Source: Lysobacter_K sp043738095
Lineage (GTDB): Bacteria; Pseudomonadota; Gammaproteobacteria; Xanthomonadales; Xanthomonadaceae
Direction of reading: 5' to 3'
DNA length: 64,000 nt
Assembly: GCA_043738095.1 (NCBI GenBank)
Contig: JAYSZI010000019.1
Location: 46,150-110,149 of the forward strand
This document shows positions 8,443-17,346 of this stretch, one piece after another. Both the position numbers and the translations under genes were made by a program. Each line of letters begins with the position of its first letter. Position 1 is the stretch's first letter. The notes beneath the pieces are model-generated. The model made no database searches. It worked only from the letters and a program-made list of their open reading frames with translations, and was not told the origin of the DNA.

Positions 8443-10248
8443 TCAGCAAAGCGTGCGATCGGTCACGGACGGGGGACTTAGCTGGACTTGTTGGGCCAGC
8501 CACGCGGTCATTTGTGGCGCGGGCAACGGTGGGCTGAAGAAGTACCCTTGGAGCAACCCGCATTGCGTTGCCTTCCTGAAAAAATCGGCTTGCCCGGCTG
8601 TTTCAACGCCCTCGACCACGATCTGGAGTTCCAGGCCACGCACCAGGTCGACCACCGCTCCCGCGACCGCGCGCGCCTGATCGCTGCCCGGGATGTCGCG
8701 CAGGAACGACTTGTCCAGCTTGACCGCATCCACCGGTAGATCGTTGAGGTAACTAAGGGAGGAGTACCCAGTGCCAAAATCGTCGATCGCGACGGAAACC
8801 CCGCTCGCCCGCAGCGCGTTGAGGATCGACAGGCCCCGTTCGCCACTGTCGAACAATTCGCGTTCGGTGATTTCTACTTCCAGGTCCTCGGGCTTCAAAC
8901 CGGCCTTGCGCAACGTGGCATCGATCTTCTCCGGCAGCCTGGCATCGAGCATTTCGGCCGCGCACAGGTTCACACACAGCTTCATGTGCGGAAATCCCAG
9001 CCCTTCCCACTCGCCCAGCTGCGCGGCTGCTTCGGTCAGCAACCACAGGCTGATCTGCTCCATCAGGTTGGCTTCCATCGCCAGGGTGATCACCCGTTCG
9101 ATCGGATATCCCGACAGCACAGGCTCGGTACACCGCAGCAGCGCCTCCATCGCCAGCACTCGTTTGCTCCGGACATCTACCTCCGGCTGGTAGTAAACCA
9201 AGAATCGGTTGTTGACTACGGCCCGATGGATCGCCTCGACGTCGCGCGCTCGTTGGTAGGACTTGTAATCGAGCTCGCGGGTGAAATAGTGGAAACCGTT
9301 GCGCTCGCCGTCCTTGACCGTGTACAGCGCTAGGTCGGCCTTGCGCAGCAGTTGGTCGCGGTCGGTCGCGTCTTGCGGATACACGCTGATGCCGATGCTG
9401 ACCCCAATCCGCACATCCACGCCATCGACGTGGTACGGCTCGGACAACGCCGCTACCAGCTTCTGGGCCACGAGGGCGCCCACTTCGGCCGAGCGGGCGT
9501 CGGGCTGCAGTACGACAAACTCGTCGCCGCCCAACCGCGCCACCAAGTCGGTTTCGCGCACCTCGTTGCGCATGCGCTGGGCGGCATCGCGCAGCACCAT
9601 GTCGCCGACGTGATGGCCGAAGCGGTCGTTCACCTCTTTGAAGTGGTCCAGGTCGACCAGTTGCAGGATCAACAGCTGGCCGTGGCGCGCGGCGGCCGCG
9701 GTCATATCCCGCAACCGGTCGTCGAACTCTGCGCGGTTGGCCAATCCCGTCAGCGAGTCCACGCGCGCCAGCCGGGCCACCTCCATTTCAGTCTGGCGTT
9801 GCTCGGTGGCGTCGCGCAGGATCTTGACGTAGCCGGCCAGCTCACCGGCAGCGCCCAGGATCGGGGTCATGACACCGTCGGCCCAAAACGATGTCCCGTC
9901 CTTGCGCCGATGCCAGCGGATGTCATCGGCCCGGCCTTTGCGACGCGCGGTGTCCAGTTCGCGTTCGGGAACGCCGTGGTTCCGATCGTCCATCGTGAAT
10001 AGGGTGCTGATCGGCCGCCCGATGATTTCCTCGTTCGTGTACCCGAAGATGTTCTCCGCGCCGGAATTCCACGTCCGGATATTGCCGCGCCGATCCATTA
10101 CGACGATCCCGTAGTGCTTGGCACTGCTCAGGATGGCATTCAGCAGCCCAGACCGGTCCTCCGGAGGAATGGTTCCGTTCGTTGAAAGGTTGTTGTCCAA
10201 CACGGTGCTCCAGGGAACGCGTAGGGCTTCGATCCGGGTGATGCCCAT
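8443..10248 (-). CDS. PAS-GGDEF-EAL c-di-GMP synthase/phosphodiesterase
   Basis: The product is 601 residues with no membrane segment, so probably cytoplasmic. A PAS domain covers about residues 33-150. A diguanylate cyclase domain follows, with an intact LGGDEF motif (240-244) and an inhibitory RxxD site (RETD, 231-234) at the canonical five-residue spacing. The C-terminal phosphodiesterase domain starts near 335. It has EAL at 368-370 (EALLR), a VNL asparagine, EITE, the DDFGTGYSSL metal loop, a conserved lysine (KLDKSFL) and EGVET. Both halves look catalytically competent, so the PAS domain may set the balance. The ATG at 10248 lacks a strong ribosome binding site. Confidence 0.92.
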   Translation of the reverse strand: MGITRIEALRVPWSTVLDNNLSTNGTIPPEDRSGLLNAILSSAKHYGIVVMDRRGNIRTWNSGAENIFGYTNEEIIGRPISTLFTMDDRNHGVPERELDTARRKGRADDIRWHRRKDGTSFWADGVMTPILGAAGELAGYVKILRDATEQRQTEMEVARLARVDSLTGLANRAEFDDRLRDMTAAAARHGQLLILQLVDLDHFKEVNDRFGHHVGDMVLRDAAQRMRNEVRETDLVARLGGDEFVVLQPDARSAEVGALVAQKLVAALSEPYHVDGVDVRIGVSIGISVYPQDATDRDQLLRKADLALYTVKDGERNGFHYFTRELDYKSYQRARDVEAIHRAVVNNRFLVYYQPEVDVRSKRVLAMEALLRCTEPVLSGYPIERVITLAMEANLMEQISLWLLTEAAAQLGEWEGLGFPHMKLCVNLCAAEMLDARLPEKIDATLRKAGLKPEDLEVEITERELFDSGERGLSILNALRASGVSVAIDDFGTGYSSLSYLNDLPVDAVKLDKSFLRDIPGSDQARAVAGAVVDLVRGLELQIVVEGVETAGQADFFRKATQCGLLQGYFFSPPLPAPQMTAWLAQQVQLSPPSVTDRTLC

Positions 10249-10540
10249 TCAAGTGTCACGCTGACCCGGACGGGACTTTTCGCCCCGATGGTTAATCCAA
10301 CGGAAAATTCCAGAATTGTGGCCTCGAAGCGGGGCGGGCGCGCTTTATCCCAGGCGGGGCCCAGTCGTCCCCAACCGCCGGCGATGTTGTCGGCTGCGAT
10401 TGGATCGGGTGCGAGCGCGCGCCACCATCACGCCCCCACGCTCGCCAGAGGCAAAACGCCGTCGCCTACGGGCTGCTTGCTCTCGCCGTCCTAACGTTCC
10501 TGGCCCTAGCCTGCCCGCTCACCCACGCGAGGATCGACTC

Positions 10541-11185
10541 ATGGCCGAAGCATTGACCGACGAGCTGTACACCCAACTGGAAGGCGCACCGATGCGGCAG
10601 ATCTCGCAACAGCTTGGGATTGGCCCGGCACAGATGGCCGGGGCGTTGAGTGCCGCGCTGCCGATGCTGCTCGGGGCGCTCGGGCGCAACGCCCAGCAAC
10701 CGCAAGGCGCGCAGTCACTGTATGGCGCGCTGTCCGAGGATCATCGTGGGCTCGATCTGGGCAGCGTGCTCGGTGGCCTGCTCGGGTCCGGTTCAACGGC
10801 AGCGGCGGGCGGGGGTGCCCAGGGCGAGAAGATCCTCGGCCATGTCTTCGGCGACCGCCAGCCCCGCGCCGAGCAATCCCTGGGCCAGGTCACCGGCCTG
10901 GGCTCCGATAAATCCAAGGCGCTGCTGGGTTTGCTGGCACCGATCGTCATGGCGTATCTGGCCAAGCGCATGTTCGAGCGACGGCAGGCCGGTACCGGCG
11001 ATGGCGCCGAAGTATCGCCGCAAGTGCTGGGCCAGGTACTGGGCGAAGAACAGCAGCGCGTGCGACAACAGGGGGGCCTCGGCGGCGGCCTGCTGGGTCA
11101 GGTGTTCGACCAGGACGGCGATGGCCAACTTGGCTTAGGCGACCTGCTCAAGGCAGGCAGCGGCTTGTTGGGTGGACGGCGCTAG
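10541..11185 (+). CDS. DUF937 family protein with EF-hand-like loop
   Basis: The product is 214 residues from the ATG at 10541, with GAGG ten bases upstream. The N-terminus (QISQQLGIGPAQMAGAL followed by LPMLLGALGRNA) is typical of DUF937 proteins, the YidB-like family of unknown function. A Gly/Ser/Ala-rich linker separates this from a second region with one hydrophobic helix (LLGLLAPIVMAYLAKRMF). Near the C-terminus DQDGDGQLGLGDLL fits an EF-hand calcium loop. The gene stands alone between oppositely oriented genes. The 160-residue protein at 48179-48661 has a similar Gly/Gln-rich, single-helix design. Confidence 0.82.
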   Translation: MAEALTDELYTQLEGAPMRQISQQLGIGPAQMAGALSAALPMLLGALGRNAQQPQGAQSLYGALSEDHRGLDLGSVLGGLLGSGSTAAAGGGAQGEKILGHVFGDRQPRAEQSLGQVTGLGSDKSKALLGLLAPIVMAYLAKRMFERRQAGTGDGAEVSPQVLGQVLGEEQQRVRQQGGLGGGLLGQVFDQDGDGQLGLGDLLKAGSGLLGGRR

Positions 11186-11443
11186 GTAAAGGCGACGACT
11201 TGGGGCGGGCCACTCTGTGCCCCGGGCCGTCCCTGCGGCGAGCAGCGCGCGATAGAGCCGCTGCTCTGCCGGGAGGGGGACGTGGCCATGAGACCCAGCC
11301 AGACTCGCAGTGCCGATTCAGCCTTGCATCAGTCCGCGGATCGCCCGTGCTTGGGATAGCGCCGGAAATACGACGCGGCAAGGTCGAGCCCGCTGTGCGG
11401 GATTAATGGAGGTCGAACGCGCAGCGGGCGTGGCCCGATCGCC

Positions 11444-11580
11444 TTATTCCATCGTGATGACGACGCTTCCCCGCTTACGCCGCGTGTCGACGTAGCGGTG
11501 CGCTTCGGCGATCTGCGCAAATGAATAATGCCTGTCGATGAATGGTTTGAACGCATCCGCCGCGGCGGGCTCGTGGTTGC
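11444..11580 (-). pseudogene. 3' stump of a zinc-type alcohol dehydrogenase
   Basis: In the frame ending with TAA at 11444-11446 the minus strand reads AFKPFIDRHYSFAQIAEAHR and then YVDTRRKRGSVVITME. This is the characteristic C-terminus of medium-chain zinc alcohol dehydrogenase/quinone oxidoreductases. Only about 45 residues remain. Upstream the frame runs into the 3' end of the M28 peptidase gene, so the first ~290 residues are missing. It looks like a deletion scar joined directly to the peptidase gene's end. Confidence 0.72.
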
Positions 11581-11583
11581 ACC

Positions 11584-13266
11584 TCAGCGCGCGCGCCGCG
11601 TTGTGACGTTTTCCCTCTTGCGCTCCCGCGCGCTTTTATCGCGCTGCGCGCGGAACTCCGAATTCGCGTTCCACGTCGGCCAAACGCCGGAGTCCGCGAG
11701 TCCATGCACCAGGTGGTACATCGTGGTGATGTCCGCTACCGGCCCGCGCATGTCCCACGCGTCAGAGAACTCATCGTCGGGCTGGTGGTAGCGTTTGGCG
11801 AAATACTCGGCGCGCGCGGCCGCGCCCCCGGCCTTGCCGCCGTCGATTTGGTCCATCCCCGGCCCGACCGTGATCCCGGGCACCCCCGCTTTGGCGAAGG
11901 CGAAGTGGTCCGCGCGAAAGAACAGGCCCGTCGACAGGTCCGGATCCGGCGAGGCGGTTCTGCCGTCGACCGCCGCGGCCCGCGCCAAATCCTGCTGCAA
12001 CGACACCTTGCCGTCGCCCCACGCGGCGATGTCGCGCGTCGGTCCGTCCGGGCTCCACATTTCCATGTTGAGCACTGCCGCTGTTGTAGCCAGTGGACGC
12101 GTGGGATGTGCGGCGTAATGCATCGCGCCGAGCAGATTCTTTTCCTCCGAGGTCGTGGCCAGGAACAGCAGCGAACGCTGCAACGGCGCGCCGGCACGGA
12201 ACACGCGGGCGAGCTCAATCATCGAAGCGATCGCTGTGGCGTTGTCGACCGCAGCGTTGTAGATGCCGTCGCCCTGGGGATTGGGCGTGGCGATGCCGTA
12301 GCCATCCCAGTGCCCCGACACGATGACGGTCTCAGCCGCGCGCGTGGTCCCCGGCAGCAGGCCAAGCACGTTACGGCTGCTGATCCGGTCGCGCCGAGTG
12401 GTGAAGTCCGCCGACAGCGTGGTGCCGCGCAACGCGATCGCCTTGAAGCCGCGCCGCTGCGCCTGGCGCTTGCTGGCCTCAAAATCGAGGCCGGCCTTCT
12501 TGAACAACGCCACCACCAGCTCGCGCTGGATCCAGCCGCGCAGCCGCACGTGCGCGCGTGCTGCGTCGCTTCGCACGATGTCGAACGGCGGCGTAAGGCC
12601 CGTATTGCGCACCGTGGTCCAGCCGTAGGAGGCTGCTGCCGTTTCGTGCACCAGTAGCACGCCACTGGCGCCCTGCCGCGCGGCCTCTTCGTACTTGTAC
12701 GTCCAGCGACCGTAATAGCTGAGCGCGCGACCGCCGAACAGCCCGGGCGCCGTCTCGAAATCGGGATCGTTGACCAGCACCAGCGCGACCTTGCCTTTGA
12801 GATCAAGACCCGCGTAGTCGTTCCAGTGCAGCTCGGGCGCAACGATGCCGTAGCCGACGAACACCAGCGGCGCGTTCTGCAGGTGCACGCGGCCAGCCGG
12901 ATGCAGGGTTTGCACGACAGCATCCGCTCCCTGCCGCAGCACACGCTTGCTGCCGGGGCTGGTGATCTCCACGGCAACGTCGCTGATGATCGTGGTGCGA
13001 TCCATCGCCACGGTCTGAGTCCAGCCGCCGTTCTCGCCGCCTGGCTGCAGACCGGCCTTGCGGAACTGCTCGATCAGGTAGGCGACGGTCTTGTCCTCGC
13101 CCGCCGTGGCCGGCGCGCGGCCTTCAAATTCGTCCGATGCGAGCGTGCGCACGTGCGCGGCTACGTTGCCTGCCTGGATGCCGCCACCGGGCAACTCAGC
13201 GGCGTGCAGCGGCAGCGCCGCGCCTACGACGCAGCTGGCCAAGGCAAGGATGGCGGCATGTAGCAT
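11584..13266 (-). CDS. Secreted M28-family zinc metallopeptidase
   Basis: The product is 560 residues from the ATG at 13266, preceded by CCAGGACC. A signal peptide (ILALASCVVGAALPLHA) predicts export. A PA-type insert around residues 140-260 precedes the catalytic domain. The peptidase domain shows the expected zinc ligands and base in order: SGHWDG (His), VDNATAI (Asp), the catalytic TSEEKN pair (Glu-Glu), NMEMWS (where Asp is usual) and a late YHQPDDE (His). M28 enzymes are aminopeptidases or carboxypeptidases acting on short peptides. Glu for Asp in NMEM is a small departure that could still bind metal. The downstream side abuts a dehydrogenase stump. Confidence 0.9.
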   Translation of the reverse strand: MLHAAILALASCVVGAALPLHAAELPGGGIQAGNVAAHVRTLASDEFEGRAPATAGEDKTVAYLIEQFRKAGLQPGGENGGWTQTVAMDRTTIISDVAVEITSPGSKRVLRQGADAVVQTLHPAGRVHLQNAPLVFVGYGIVAPELHWNDYAGLDLKGKVALVLVNDPDFETAPGLFGGRALSYYGRWTYKYEEAARQGASGVLLVHETAAASYGWTTVRNTGLTPPFDIVRSDAARAHVRLRGWIQRELVVALFKKAGLDFEASKRQAQRRGFKAIALRGTTLSADFTTRRDRISSRNVLGLLPGTTRAAETVIVSGHWDGYGIATPNPQGDGIYNAAVDNATAIASMIELARVFRAGAPLQRSLLFLATTSEEKNLLGAMHYAAHPTRPLATTAAVLNMEMWSPDGPTRDIAAWGDGKVSLQQDLARAAAVDGRTASPDPDLSTGLFFRADHFAFAKAGVPGITVGPGMDQIDGGKAGGAAARAEYFAKRYHQPDDEFSDAWDMRGPVADITTMYHLVHGLADSGVWPTWNANSEFRAQRDKSARERKRENVTTRRAR

Positions 13267-13653
13267 CTGGCAGGTCCTGGCGTGGCGTGGGATGGCAGGA
13301 GTATGCGGCAGACCCGCAGCGGCAAACCGCAACGGCTCCAGGGACGAAGCACCACGCGGCGAGCGGCCGTCGCGACCAGATGAGCCCTGCCCTGCAGCAA
13401 TTCCCGACGCAACCTGTTAGTGACACGCCTGGTTACTCCGCCACGGCGCGACCATCAATCGACGGATTCCGCCATACCGAGGCGCACCCCATTGGCAACG
13501 CGGCGACGAATGGGTCCGATTTCAAATGGGCGCCGCCGCCCCGAAGACAGCCGGCGCACTCCACGGCAGTCACTTGCGTGCACACCTAACGGAGTTTGAG
13601 CTAGGTTGCGCCACAGTTGCGATGGCCGACGCTTTCACGCCAAAGGAGTTCCC
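13267..13653. other. Divergent intergenic region
   Basis: This 387-base stretch separates the minus-strand M28 gene from the plus-strand lipoprotein gene and should hold both promoters. I see no convincing coding frame and no clear sigma-70 boxes. AAGGAG at 13643-13648 is the ribosome binding site of the downstream gene. Confidence 0.5.
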
Positions 13654-14412
13654 ATGAAGAATGACGTTGTGGGCTTCACGCGCTCAACCGCGGGCCTGGT
13701 CCCCTCGGCACCGATCGACGCGGCGCAACGGGCGCTGAGCCGCGTCAAGCTGGTCGGCGCTGCGATGACGCTCGCACTTATCGCCGTAGTGGCGGCCGCG
13801 TGCGACCACCAGGGTGGGGAGCGTGCGACCTCGTCAGTAGAAGGCACCCTCACGCGGCCAAAACCCACGACGCCTGCCCCATCTGTCGTCACCGCGCCCG
13901 TTGTAGACCCGACCGCGAACGGCACCGATGCGGCGGAGACCCCAAGGCCTGCGTTAGCGCTTTCGGCAGAAGGTCTTGAGCTGGTGGATCCCACGACCGG
14001 AGTAGCGCGCCATGTGCTGTTCGGCAGCGACCTCGCGCCGCTAATCACCGTCCTCAACCGCGTCCAGCGCGCCGCACCGGAGCGCGCGCATAACGACGAA
14101 TGCGGCCCCGGCCCGCTCGAGTTCGCGATCTGGCCAGGTGGACTAAACGTGCTGTCGCAACAAGGCAAGTTCGTGGGCTGGTCCGTCAACCATGGCGAGC
14201 AAGGCCGCCCCAAACCGACGCTTGCGACCCTGAGCGGCATCGGCATCGGATCGACGCGCTCCGAACTCGAAGCGGCTTACACCGCGCAGGTGACAGAAAC
14301 CACGCTCGGCACCGAGTTCGCAGCCGGGGAGCTGTACGGCGTCCTCGGCTCGGCCAAACCCGATGCCCGGATCACGGCCATGTGGGCGGGGGCAAGTTGC
14401 GTATTCCGGTGA
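13654..14412 (+). CDS. Putative lipoprotein, unknown function
   Basis: The product is 252 residues from the ATG at 13654, with AAGGAG six bases upstream. A hydrophobic segment (MTLALIAVVAAAC) ends in a lipobox-like cysteine near residue 50, unusually far in; the start may lie at the internal ATG at 13765. A Pro/Thr linker follows the cysteine. The folded part has two cysteines far apart (NDECGPG and ASCVFR at the very end) that could form a disulfide. The segment SGIGIGSTRSELEAAY resembles repeats in small periplasmic lipoproteins, but no named family is recognised. Confidence 0.75.
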   Translation: MKNDVVGFTRSTAGLVPSAPIDAAQRALSRVKLVGAAMTLALIAVVAAACDHQGGERATSSVEGTLTRPKPTTPAPSVVTAPVVDPTANGTDAAETPRPALALSAEGLELVDPTTGVARHVLFGSDLAPLITVLNRVQRAAPERAHNDECGPGPLEFAIWPGGLNVLSQQGKFVGWSVNHGEQGRPKPTLATLSGIGIGSTRSELEAAYTAQVTETTLGTEFAAGELYGVLGSAKPDARITAMWAGASCVFR

Positions 14413-14493
14413 GGGTTGTCGCGCGCGTCTGCGCGCGTGCGGGTGCGACGATGACGCCCAGCTCATCCGGCGTTTCGATTTTGTCGCCCCTGA

Positions 14494-15747
14494 TCAATCC
14501 AGCAGGTGGCGGATCGCGGGCAGGTACTTCTCAGCCGACCCGGTGTTCACGACGACCACGCGCTCGCCACGCTTCAACAGCCCGCGATCCAGCAGCTGCG
14601 GCAGTGCCGCGAGGCAGGCCGCGCCTTCGGGGCTGATCCACCAGCGCGTCTGGCGCCAGACACGTGTCAGCTCGGCGGCGAGGTCGGCCTCGGACACGGC
14701 GACCGCGGCGCCGCCGGAGGCGCGAATGATCTGCAGCACGCGAAAATGCCCCACGCCTGCAGGGACGTTGAGGCCGAAGGCGAGCGTGCCAGGGCCGGGC
14801 TGCGCGGTGGTGTCGTCGAGGCCCGCGTCAAACGCGCGCACCACAGGCGCCATCGCGGCGCTCTGCACGCAAAGCATGCGCGGACGGCGGGCGTCGATCA
14901 GGCCGAGCGCCTCGAGTTCGTCCCAGGCCTTCCACATCCCGAGCATCCCGGTGCCGCCGCCGGTTGGATACACCACCGCGTCGGGCAGCGACCAGCGCGT
15001 GCTACCGGGCGCGGGCTCGGCCAGCTCCAGGCCAAGCGACTTCTTGCCCTCGATGCGCCAACCCGGCTCTTGAAATGTAGCGACGGAGAAGTAGCCCTGT
15101 GGCAGATACTTTTCTTTCAGCAGCGCACCGGCCTCGCGGATCGTCGGACCGACCAGCTCAAGCACGACACGATCAGGATGACGATGCGCCGCGGCAGCAA
15201 CGCTGCCAAGGATCGGCGCGGGCGTGTCCCCGGGCATGGCGACAGCGACCGACAGACCCGCGGCGAGCGCGTAGTGCGCAAGCGAATCGCCGGCGTTGCC
15301 CTGGGTCGGCACCGCCAGTCGCGAGAGCCCGAGCCGGCGCGCCTGCGCAACGACCATGGCCATGCCGCGGTCCTTGAAGCTCTGGGTGGGATTGGCGCCA
15401 AAGCCCGGATGCGCTCTGCCCTCCTCCTTCAACGCCAAAGCGATTCCGGCGACCTTCGCGACCGGGTGATGCGTGTACTCAAGCAACGGCGTAAATCCCT
15501 CCCCCAAGGGCACGATGTGGCGCGCGTCTTCGGCATTCGTCACGTCCAGCGCCATCAACGCACCGAAGCGCCACATGTCGCGGCGACTGGGGTCGTACCA
15601 AGCCGCATGGGGCCGCTCGCGACCGAGACGCTCAAGGTCCAGGACCATCTCGACGGGCCGACCATCGACAGGGTCGAGGTTCATCGGCACGTCCACCGGA
15701 TATTCCACGCCCGACGCAAGTCCGCGCAGACAACGGACGTGGCTCAT
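14494..15747 (-). CDS. Threonine synthase-like PLP-dependent lyase
   Basis: The product is 417 residues. The start ATG (15745-15747) overlaps the stop of the upstream M14 gene as ATGA, so the pair is translationally coupled. Fold-type II PLP features are present: NPTQSFKDRG with the Schiff-base lysine, PTQGNAGDSLAHYA for phosphate/substrate contact, and the glycine loop PTGGGTGMLGMW. The N-terminal segment (CLRGLASGVEYP) recalls threonine synthase-like proteins. True biosynthetic threonine synthase is not assured, because these paralogs often act on other amino acids. Coupling to a deacylase suggests a salvage or degradation step, in which an N-acyl amino acid is freed and then eliminated. 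Confidence 0.82.
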   Translation of the reverse strand: MSHVRCLRGLASGVEYPVDVPMNLDPVDGRPVEMVLDLERLGRERPHAAWYDPSRRDMWRFGALMALDVTNAEDARHIVPLGEGFTPLLEYTHHPVAKVAGIALALKEEGRAHPGFGANPTQSFKDRGMAMVVAQARRLGLSRLAVPTQGNAGDSLAHYALAAGLSVAVAMPGDTPAPILGSVAAAAHRHPDRVVLELVGPTIREAGALLKEKYLPQGYFSVATFQEPGWRIEGKKSLGLELAEPAPGSTRWSLPDAVVYPTGGGTGMLGMWKAWDELEALGLIDARRPRMLCVQSAAMAPVVRAFDAGLDDTTAQPGPGTLAFGLNVPAGVGHFRVLQIIRASGGAAVAVSEADLAAELTRVWRQTRWWISPEGAACLAALPQLLDRGLLKRGERVVVVNTGSAEKYLPAIRHLLD

Positions 15748-16670
15748 TCCCCGTGGGCCAACGCGAAGTCGATGGCCGCGCACACGGCGGCCACCTGCGC
15801 CGCGTTGCACTGCTCAGGGGTCGCACGGGGGCTGTCGGGATAGACCTCCGTGGTGGTCGTGTAGCGCGCATTGGTGATGCCGGCGCACAGGCCCAGCTGC
15901 TTGAACGGATAGTGGATGATTCCCGTTGCAACCACGGGCGAGCCGATGATCTCGCCGTTCGCATCGGCGGGGGCGATGTGGGTGACCTTGGCCACGGCCT
16001 CGATCACCGCCTGCTGGAATTCAGGTTGCGGATTCTCGCTGTCATCGACCAGATAAAACCCGTCGGGGATTTCACCGGGGGTACCGGCATTGCCATCACG
16101 CGCAGCCAGCGCAGGCCGGAATTCGGACTCATCGCTATCGGTGGTCTCATGCAGGTCGATGTGCACCAGCACGCGATCGCGCAGCGGCGCGACCAGCTGC
16201 ATGAGCGCTGCTGCCTCCTGCGCCGCGCCGCCATCGCGGAAAGAGCGGTTGGGGTCGACCGCGTGCGCGTTCCAGCGATGCACTCGCTCGTAACCCCACG
16301 GGCTGACGCACGGCACGATCATCAGATTGACCCGACCGGCGTAGCCCGCCGCGTGCCCCTCGACGAACTGCAGGGCCCCGTGCACGCCGCTGGTTTCGTA
16401 GCCGTGCACACCGCCGGTCACCAACGCGCAGGGAAGATCGTCGCGCCAGTCGCGGCTCTTGATCGCGAACAGCGGGTATGACTCGGGTGGGTAATCCAGG
16501 CACCCGTACTGCACTACTTCAAAGCGCGAACGCAGCTGCTCGATCACGCTCAGCACGTCGGCCTCGTAACTGCGCTTGCGGGTCTGTCGCGACCGCCAGG
16601 TGGCCACGTCTGCGGTGCCCCAGGGAAGTCCTGGCGTGCCGATTGGATACGGGGTCGGGTTAGTTATCAT
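15744..16670 (-). CDS. M14/AstE-AspA family deacylase or carboxypeptidase
   Basis: The product is 308 residues from the ATG at 16670, with CGGAGC about eight bases upstream. The zinc site of the M14 carboxypeptidase / succinylglutamate desuccinylase-aspartoacylase group is visible: GGVHGYETSG (HxxE), then HIDLHETTDSDESEF with the third ligand, and NRSFRDGG for substrate carboxylate binding. A conserved TTTTEVYPDS near the C-terminus supplies the candidate catalytic glutamate. No signal peptide is seen, so it is cytoplasmic. The ATGA overlap with the downstream PLP enzyme gene links the two functions. Confidence 0.85.
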   Translation of the reverse strand: MITNPTPYPIGTPGLPWGTADVATWRSRQTRKRSYEADVLSVIEQLRSRFEVVQYGCLDYPPESYPLFAIKSRDWRDDLPCALVTGGVHGYETSGVHGALQFVEGHAAGYAGRVNLMIVPCVSPWGYERVHRWNAHAVDPNRSFRDGGAAQEAAALMQLVAPLRDRVLVHIDLHETTDSDESEFRPALAARDGNAGTPGEIPDGFYLVDDSENPQPEFQQAVIEAVAKVTHIAPADANGEIIGSPVVATGIIHYPFKQLGLCAGITNARYTTTTEVYPDSPRATPEQCNAAQVAAVCAAIDFALAHGE

Positions 16671-16887
16671 GTTGCCTGCTCCGGTGGCATCAAAAGAAGG
16701 GCGGAATGCCGTATCACCGCCATCAATTCTCAACGTTACTTGTCGCCCCGTGAAGCCTTGTGAGGTGGCTCGACGAGCCAGTGGTCGACGTGGCTGAGTA
16801 CCGGTCGCTGTCGCTGCACTGCTGATGCGTGACTTGTGGTATTGGCTAATTGGGCAGCGATGCCGGCGCTCTACTACGGATGAAGCC

Positions 16888-17346
16888 ATGAACCCAGGCG
16901 ACCTCACTCACCTCATCTACGCCAGCACCGCGACGACGGCGCTCACCCCAGTGGACCTCGAGGCGATTCTGCTGAAGGCGCGGGTGAAGAATGCTGCGCG
17001 CTCGATCAGCGGCGTGCTCCTGTATACCGCAGGCAGTTTCTTTCAGGTTCTGGAAGGCCACGAATTGGCGTTAGCCAAGTTGTTCCCGCATATCGCAGCC
17101 GATCCCCGTCATAAAAACGTCACCAAGATCATCCATGAACCCATCGTCGGGCGCGCATTTGGAAGTTGGTCCATGGGCTACTACTCGGCGGTGGACCCGT
17201 CCCAGCTGGAGTCAATCGAAGGGTTCAGTGATTTCTTCGCCGAAGGCAATTCCCTGGTTGATTTGCGCCCAGGTCGCGCCAAGAAGTTGCTCACAGCCTT
17301 TGCTCAAGGTCGCTGGCGCGCGCGGATAGACGGGAGTCAACAATGA
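16888..17346 (+). CDS. BLUF-domain blue-light sensor
   Basis: The product is 152 residues and essentially a lone BLUF domain. Key flavin-binding and photocycle residues are present: Tyr11 (LIYAST), Asn35 (VKNAARSISG) and Gln53 (GSFFQVLEG). In this family blue light rearranges hydrogen bonds among the Tyr, Gln and FAD. A short C-terminal helix region (residues ~110-150) may pass the signal on. The stop overlaps the start of the EAL gene as ATGA at 17343-17346, so sensor and phosphodiesterase should be made together. This splits the arrangement found fused in E. coli BluF (YcgF) and Klebsiella BlrP1. Confidence 0.93.
   Translation: MNPGDLTHLIYASTATTALTPVDLEAILLKARVKNAARSISGVLLYTAGSFFQVLEGHELALAKLFPHIAADPRHKNVTKIIHEPIVGRAFGSWSMGYYSAVDPSQLESIEGFSDFFAEGNSLVDLRPGRAKKLLTAFAQGRWRARIDGSQQ

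Noticed and set aside
14506..15843. 445-residue plus-strand frame
   Set aside because: It is the complement of the threonine-synthase-like gene, whose PLP motifs and ATGA junction are clear.
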